Positions 14,226 through 17,739 of a stretch of DNA of 17,739 bases are shown here, piece after piece. The translations under genes and the position numbers were made by a program. Positions within the stretch are counted from its first letter, which is position 1. Each line of letters starts with the position of its first letter. The notes beneath the pieces are model-generated. The model did not search any database. It worked only from the letters and a program-made list of their open reading frames with translations, and was not told the DNA's origin. The stretch is from NCBI RefSeq assembly GCF_000278725.1, contig NZ_ALCA01000118.1:1-17739 (forward strand), read 5' to 3'. Source of the DNA: Actinomyces sp. ICM47 (GTDB taxonomy: Bacteria; Actinomycetota; Actinomycetes; Actinomycetales; Actinomycetaceae).

Positions 14226-17200
14226 ATGACACTGAAGAAACCGGCGAAACTCATCGCAATCGCCGGCGCATGCGCGGTTGCAGTCGCGCTGCCGACGTCT
14301 CTTGCGCTGCCCGGGTCTTTTGGGCCCGAGGCCGATTCTGACCCCGAGGCTGCGCAATCCGCAGCCGGAGTGGTCGCGCAGCCTGAGCCCGAGCCTGAAC
14401 TGCCCGTGGGTAACGCTGAAAATGCGTTGACCTCAGAGGAGGGCGAGCAGGTGGTTGATGGGGAAACTCAGGCCTCCACCGATGACGGATCCTCGCGCGT
14501 CGTGGATATGATCGTCCAGCTGAAGGACGGCACCGACACCGCCGCCGCCCTCGCCTCTATCAACTCGGCCGTGGCTGCGGCCTACCCGGACGCCTCCGCC
14601 GAGGTGAAACGCGAGTACAGCAACACATTTACGGGCTTCGCGCTGAGCGCCCCCATCGGCTCGATGGATGCGATCCGCGGCGTGAGCGGTGTCCAGAGCG
14701 CCTTCCTTGATCGCGAGACCCAAGTCAGCGACGATGCAAACGGCGACTCTGACGACGCGGGCAGCGGTTCCGCAACGACTGCGTCACGTTCGCAGCACCC
14801 CGATAACCTGAGCGCGCAGATCATGATGCACGCTGACAAGGTTACTCAGAAGGGCGAAGGCAAGGTCGTCGCCATCATCGACACGGGCGTGGAAATGAAC
14901 CACCCCGCATTCTCGGGAGCCCTGCACGGAACTCCCGCGATCGACAGTTCCAAGGGCGCATCTCTGGCACAGCAGGTGGGCAAGAGCGGCACCTACGTGT
15001 CCGAGAAGTTCCCCTTCGCCTACGACTACGCGGACGGTGACAACGATGCCTCCCCGGCGGGTGCCCACGGCACGCACGTCGCCGGTATCACCGCAGCCAA
15101 TGGTGATCAAATCATGGGTATCGCCCCCGATGCTCAGATCATCGTTGCGAAGGTTGCGCGCAGCCGCGGTGGCGGCATCCCCGACTCCGCGCTGCTCGCA
15201 GCCCTGGATGACATGGCTACTCTGCATCCTGACGCCGTGAACATGTCCCTCGGCCGCACGGCCGGCATGGACAGCGATGCCGACACCCTGTTCGCGGGCG
15301 TGTACGAGAAGCTGCAGGAGAAGGGCATCACTCTCGACGTTGCTGGCGGCAACGAGTTCCAGGCCGGCTACGGCAACAAGTCGGGCAAGAACCTGCCCTA
15401 CGCCTCTGACCCGGATTCCTCGACCCTGGGTGAGCCTGGCTCCTTCGCTCCTGTGGTCACGGTCGCGTCCATTGAGAACGCGAGGAACGGGGCAAACGGC
15501 AACTACAAGATGTCCGATTTCAGCTCGTGGGGCGTGTCTCCTGACATGCGCCTCAAGCCTGAGGTGACCGCCCCCGGCGGCAACATCTACTCCTCCGTGC
15601 CCGGCGGCGGCTACCAGATGATGTCCGGTACGTCCATGGCAACGCCCCAGATGACCGGTGCCAGCGCCGTCGTGCTTGAGCGCGTTCAGAACGACCCGCT
15701 CTTCTCGTCGCTGAATGATCGTCAGAAGGTGGATGTTGTCCAGAACCTGATCATGGGAACTGCGGTCCCGGTTGTGGATCCCGGACAGGGTGGCGGTGCC
15801 TACTACTCCCCGCGTAAGCAGGGTGCAGGCCTGGCGAACCTTGAGGGTGCCACGACCTCGTCCGTGTACCCGACCGTGAACGGTGCTGCCGACTCTTCCC
15901 GCCCCAAGGCGGAACTGGGGGACGGCACCAACGGCTGGCACTTCGACGTCACCTTGCACAACGTGTCCGACACGCCTGCTACGTACGAGCTCTCTTCCCA
16001 GGCTCTGTCCGAGAACATTGAGGGCGGTTTCTTCACCGGTCACTCCACTGACTGGAACGGCAAGGGCGTCAGCGTTTCCTTCTCTGGCTCGAGCGTGACG
16101 GTTCCTGCCAAGGGTGAAACCACGGTCGGCATTGATATCAAGCCCGGCAACGAGTTTGCTCAGTACGTCTCCGCCAACGCTCCTGCGGGCACCTTCCTGG
16201 ACGGTTTCGTGCGCTTCACCTCGCGTACGAACGGTCAGCCCGACCTGGGCGTTCCTTTCCTGGGCTTCTACGGATCCTGGGCCAAGCCGGCGATCTTCGA
16301 TGCGCTCGTTTCCGAGGGTGACGCCCACGCTGCTTCCTCGGGCATCTACAACGGTGACCGGGGCGGCCTCCTCGGCTACAACCCCCTCCTCAAGGGGCGG
16401 GAACGCCAGGGTCGTCCTAACGCTGAGCGCTACGTGGTCTCCCGTTCCACGGTCTCGGGTGCACCCACAGCGATCAGCCCTCGCACGGGCACGCTGCGCA
16501 GCGTTCACAAGATGACCACCACGTACACGAATGAGGCGGGCAAGAGCGTTGCCTCCTTCACCTCCTTCCAGAACTTCAAGTCGACCATCGATCCTGAAGA
16601 AGAACGGATGAGCTGGGTTGAAGAGGGGCAGGAGCCTCGGTCCATCGACCTGAAGGAAGGCAAGTACGCAAGCCTTCCCGACGGCAACTACAAGCTGACG
16701 ATTGCCGCCAACAACGACGGCCCCTCGTCTACTGAACAGTCCATTACGTACAACTTCCGTATCGACACCAAGGCCCCCGTTGTGGACAGCGCCAAGGTGA
16801 ATGGTTCCACCCTTTCGGTGGAGCTCAGCGATGAGTCGCCCCTGGCCGGCTTCACGCTGAATGATCCGAATAGCGGTCGCTACATCCACCTCGAGGTTGC
16901 TCGTGACGAGAACAGCCAGACCTACGAGAACGGTCGGTACCACTACAAGACCAGCATCGACCTGAACCAGGTTCAGGGTGGCGCCAGCAACAATCCCTAC
17001 GTTGTCGCGTGGGACTACGGACTCAACCACTCCGAGCCCGTCACGATGAACGGCGGCAAGCCCGGTAACGGTGGCGGCCAGCCCGGTGTCGGCGACGATC
17101 AGCCCGGTAACGGTGGCGGTCAGCCCGGTGTCGGCGACGATCAGCCCGGTAACGGTGGCGGTCAGCCCGGTAACGGTGGCGGTCAGCCCGGTGATGACTG

Positions 17201-17699
17201 GGGCGACGATCAGCCCGGTAACGGTGGCGGTCAGCCCGGTGATGACTGGGGTAACGGTGGCGGCCAGCCCGGTGATGACTGGGGCAACGGTGGCGGCCAG
17301 CCCGGTAACGGTGGCGGCCAGCCCGGTGACGGCTGGGATAACGGCGGCGGCCAGCCCGGCGGCGGCTGGGATAATGGCGGCGGCCAGCCCGGTGGTAACC
17401 CGGGCAACGGCGGCAACTCCGGTTACTGCGACTTCCTGAACGGATACTGGCTGAGCGATCCGGTCGGCTGGTGGCAGAAGTGCGTGAGCGGGAAGAGCCT
17501 CCCTCGCAACCAGTGGTCTAACATCGGCGGCAAGGACTATTTCGTCGGACCTGACGGAAACGCGCAGACCGGTTGGCTGAACCAGGGAGACACCTGGTAC
17601 TACCTGGATCCCAGCAACGGTGGCTCGATGTGCACGGGCACGCGCAACATCGACGGAAAGACCTACACCTTCGATAACTCGGGTGCACTGGTCAAGTGA
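14226..17699 (+). CDS. Second secreted subtilase paralogue, lacking the PA domain, with Gly-rich linker and cell-wall module
   Basis: 1157 residues. Signal peptide (KKPAKLIAIAGACAVAVALP), an acidic Glu/Pro region, an I9-type propeptide, and an S8 catalytic domain with D219 (VAIIDTGVE), H281 (HGTHVAG), N376 (VAGGNEF) and S470 (GTSMATP), all intact. Where the upstream paralogue carries a 150-residue PA domain, this one has 12 residues (RNGANGNYKMSD). The Fn3-like domain (VPFLGFYGSWAKPAIFD) and the shared 90-residue domain (about 863-945) follow. Ten GGGQPG-containing units then form a flexible linker, leading to a Cys-paired module (GYCDF ... GWWQKCVSG) and only about two or three wall-binding repeats. 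ATG 14226 is supported by TTGGAG at 14211-14216. It arose by tandem duplication with its upstream neighbour; loss of the PA domain should change substrate access. Confidence 0.9.
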   Translation: MTLKKPAKLIAIAGACAVAVALPTSLALPGSFGPEADSDPEAAQSAAGVVAQPEPEPELPVGNAENALTSEEGEQVVDGETQASTDDGSSRVVDMIVQLKDGTDTAAALASINSAVAAAYPDASAEVKREYSNTFTGFALSAPIGSMDAIRGVSGVQSAFLDRETQVSDDANGDSDDAGSGSATTASRSQHPDNLSAQIMMHADKVTQKGEGKVVAIIDTGVEMNHPAFSGALHGTPAIDSSKGASLAQQVGKSGTYVSEKFPFAYDYADGDNDASPAGAHGTHVAGITAANGDQIMGIAPDAQIIVAKVARSRGGGIPDSALLAALDDMATLHPDAVNMSLGRTAGMDSDADTLFAGVYEKLQEKGITLDVAGGNEFQAGYGNKSGKNLPYASDPDSSTLGEPGSFAPVVTVASIENARNGANGNYKMSDFSSWGVSPDMRLKPEVTAPGGNIYSSVPGGGYQMMSGTSMATPQMTGASAVVLERVQNDPLFSSLNDRQKVDVVQNLIMGTAVPVVDPGQGGGAYYSPRKQGAGLANLEGATTSSVYPTVNGAADSSRPKAELGDGTNGWHFDVTLHNVSDTPATYELSSQALSENIEGGFFTGHSTDWNGKGVSVSFSGSSVTVPAKGETTVGIDIKPGNEFAQYVSANAPAGTFLDGFVRFTSRTNGQPDLGVPFLGFYGSWAKPAIFDALVSEGDAHAASSGIYNGDRGGLLGYNPLLKGRERQGRPNAERYVVSRSTVSGAPTAISPRTGTLRSVHKMTTTYTNEAGKSVASFTSFQNFKSTIDPEEERMSWVEEGQEPRSIDLKEGKYASLPDGNYKLTIAANNDGPSSTEQSITYNFRIDTKAPVVDSAKVNGSTLSVELSDESPLAGFTLNDPNSGRYIHLEVARDENSQTYENGRYHYKTSIDLNQVQGGASNNPYVVAWDYGLNHSEPVTMNGGKPGNGGGQPGVGDDQPGNGGGQPGVGDDQPGNGGGQPGNGGGQPGDDWGDDQPGNGGGQPGDDWGNGGGQPGDDWGNGGGQPGNGGGQPGDGWDNGGGQPGGGWDNGGGQPGGNPGNGGNSGYCDFLNGYWLSDPVGWWQKCVSGKSLPRNQWSNIGGKDYFVGPDGNAQTGWLNQGDTWYYLDPSNGGSMCTGTRNIDGKTYTFDNSGALVK
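17049..17421 (+). repeat. Gly/Gln/Pro/Asp-rich coding repeat (GGGQPG units)
   Basis: About 370 bp encode ten NGGGQPG units with alternating insertions GVGDDQP, GDDW or GDGW. Units are near-identical at DNA level (AACGGTGGCGGTCAGCCCGG), giving a low-complexity, flexible and variable-length linker before the wall-binding module. It occupies the same place as the DPQPQP array in the first surface protein. Confidence 0.92.
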
Positions 17700-17721
17700 T
17701 CTGACAACCGTTGACGACTCA

Positions 17722-17739
17722 CGGCCTGGGCCCGGAAAC
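17722..17739 (+). terminator. Start of a possible terminator cut off by the window end
   Basis: CGGCCTGGGCCCGG lies 22 bases after the stop and resembles the left arm of the strong terminator after the first surface gene (GGGCCGGGCCCGG). The right arm is outside the window. Confidence 0.35.

Noticed and set aside
10186..14300. Lipobox-like GAC in both protease signal peptides
   Set aside because: The Cys lies inside the hydrophobic core with more hydrophobic residues after it, and the -3 position is Val or Ala rather than Leu. Ordinary signal peptidase I cleavage is more likely.
14784..17030. A 748-codon open frame antisense to the second subtilase, and similar long antisense frames at 8291-10018 and 11368-12687
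   Set aside because: They mirror strongly coding, GC-rich genes whose catalytic motifs are intact on the plus strand. The antisense products have no recognisable domain or signal.

Overview
The window reads as chromosomal DNA of a high-GC actinobacterium. GC-rich wobble positions, GTG starts, a type VII secretion (ESX)-like accessory cluster with a YbaB-like and an EspC-like gene, and secreted subtilases ending in choline-binding-type cell-wall repeats together suggest an oral Actinomyces/Schaalia-type species. This is inference from gene content, not a database match.

Layout. 1-2923 (+) is housekeeping: the 3' end of a P-loop kinase-like gene, a two-HKD cardiolipin synthase, and a class I SAM methyltransferase. 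5100-3001 (-) is a compact four-gene cluster: YbaB/EbfC-like protein, EspC-like small helical protein, a WXG100/CpnT-like N-terminal domain protein, and a small protein that looks like an ADP-ribosyltransferase (ART) fold. The last two lie in the same reading frame and are separated by two consecutive stop codons, so they look like a split (or secondarily broken) ESX toxin. No core secretion gene and no obvious immunity gene are present here. 5323-7053 (+) encodes a membrane-anchored alpha/beta hydrolase.

7054-8281 is 1.2 kb without a convincing gene. It is packed with repeats: two copies of a REP-like palindrome, an exact 81-bp direct repeat carrying 20-bp tandem units, three consecutive hairpins, a 19-bp tandem array, and an AT-richer segment holding a 130-bp element with inverted ends and a possible 3-bp target duplication.

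8282-17699 (+) is a surface-protein locus of three consecutive secreted proteins. Each gene has its own likely promoter. The first two are followed by a clear terminator hairpin; after the third only the start of a possible one is visible before the window ends. The first protein is not a protease: it has Ig-like domains, a Pro-rich linker and cell-wall repeats. The second and third are paralogous C5a-peptidase/lactocepin-type subtilases. The second carries a protease-associated (PA) domain inside the catalytic domain; the third has only 12 residues there. All three share a roughly 90-residue domain and end in aromatic cell-wall-binding repeats, so they probably sit non-covalently on the same surface ligand.

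The two most interesting points are the split ART/WXG cluster and the domain shuffling among the three surface proteins. The repeat-rich gap between them is a likely site of rearrangement.
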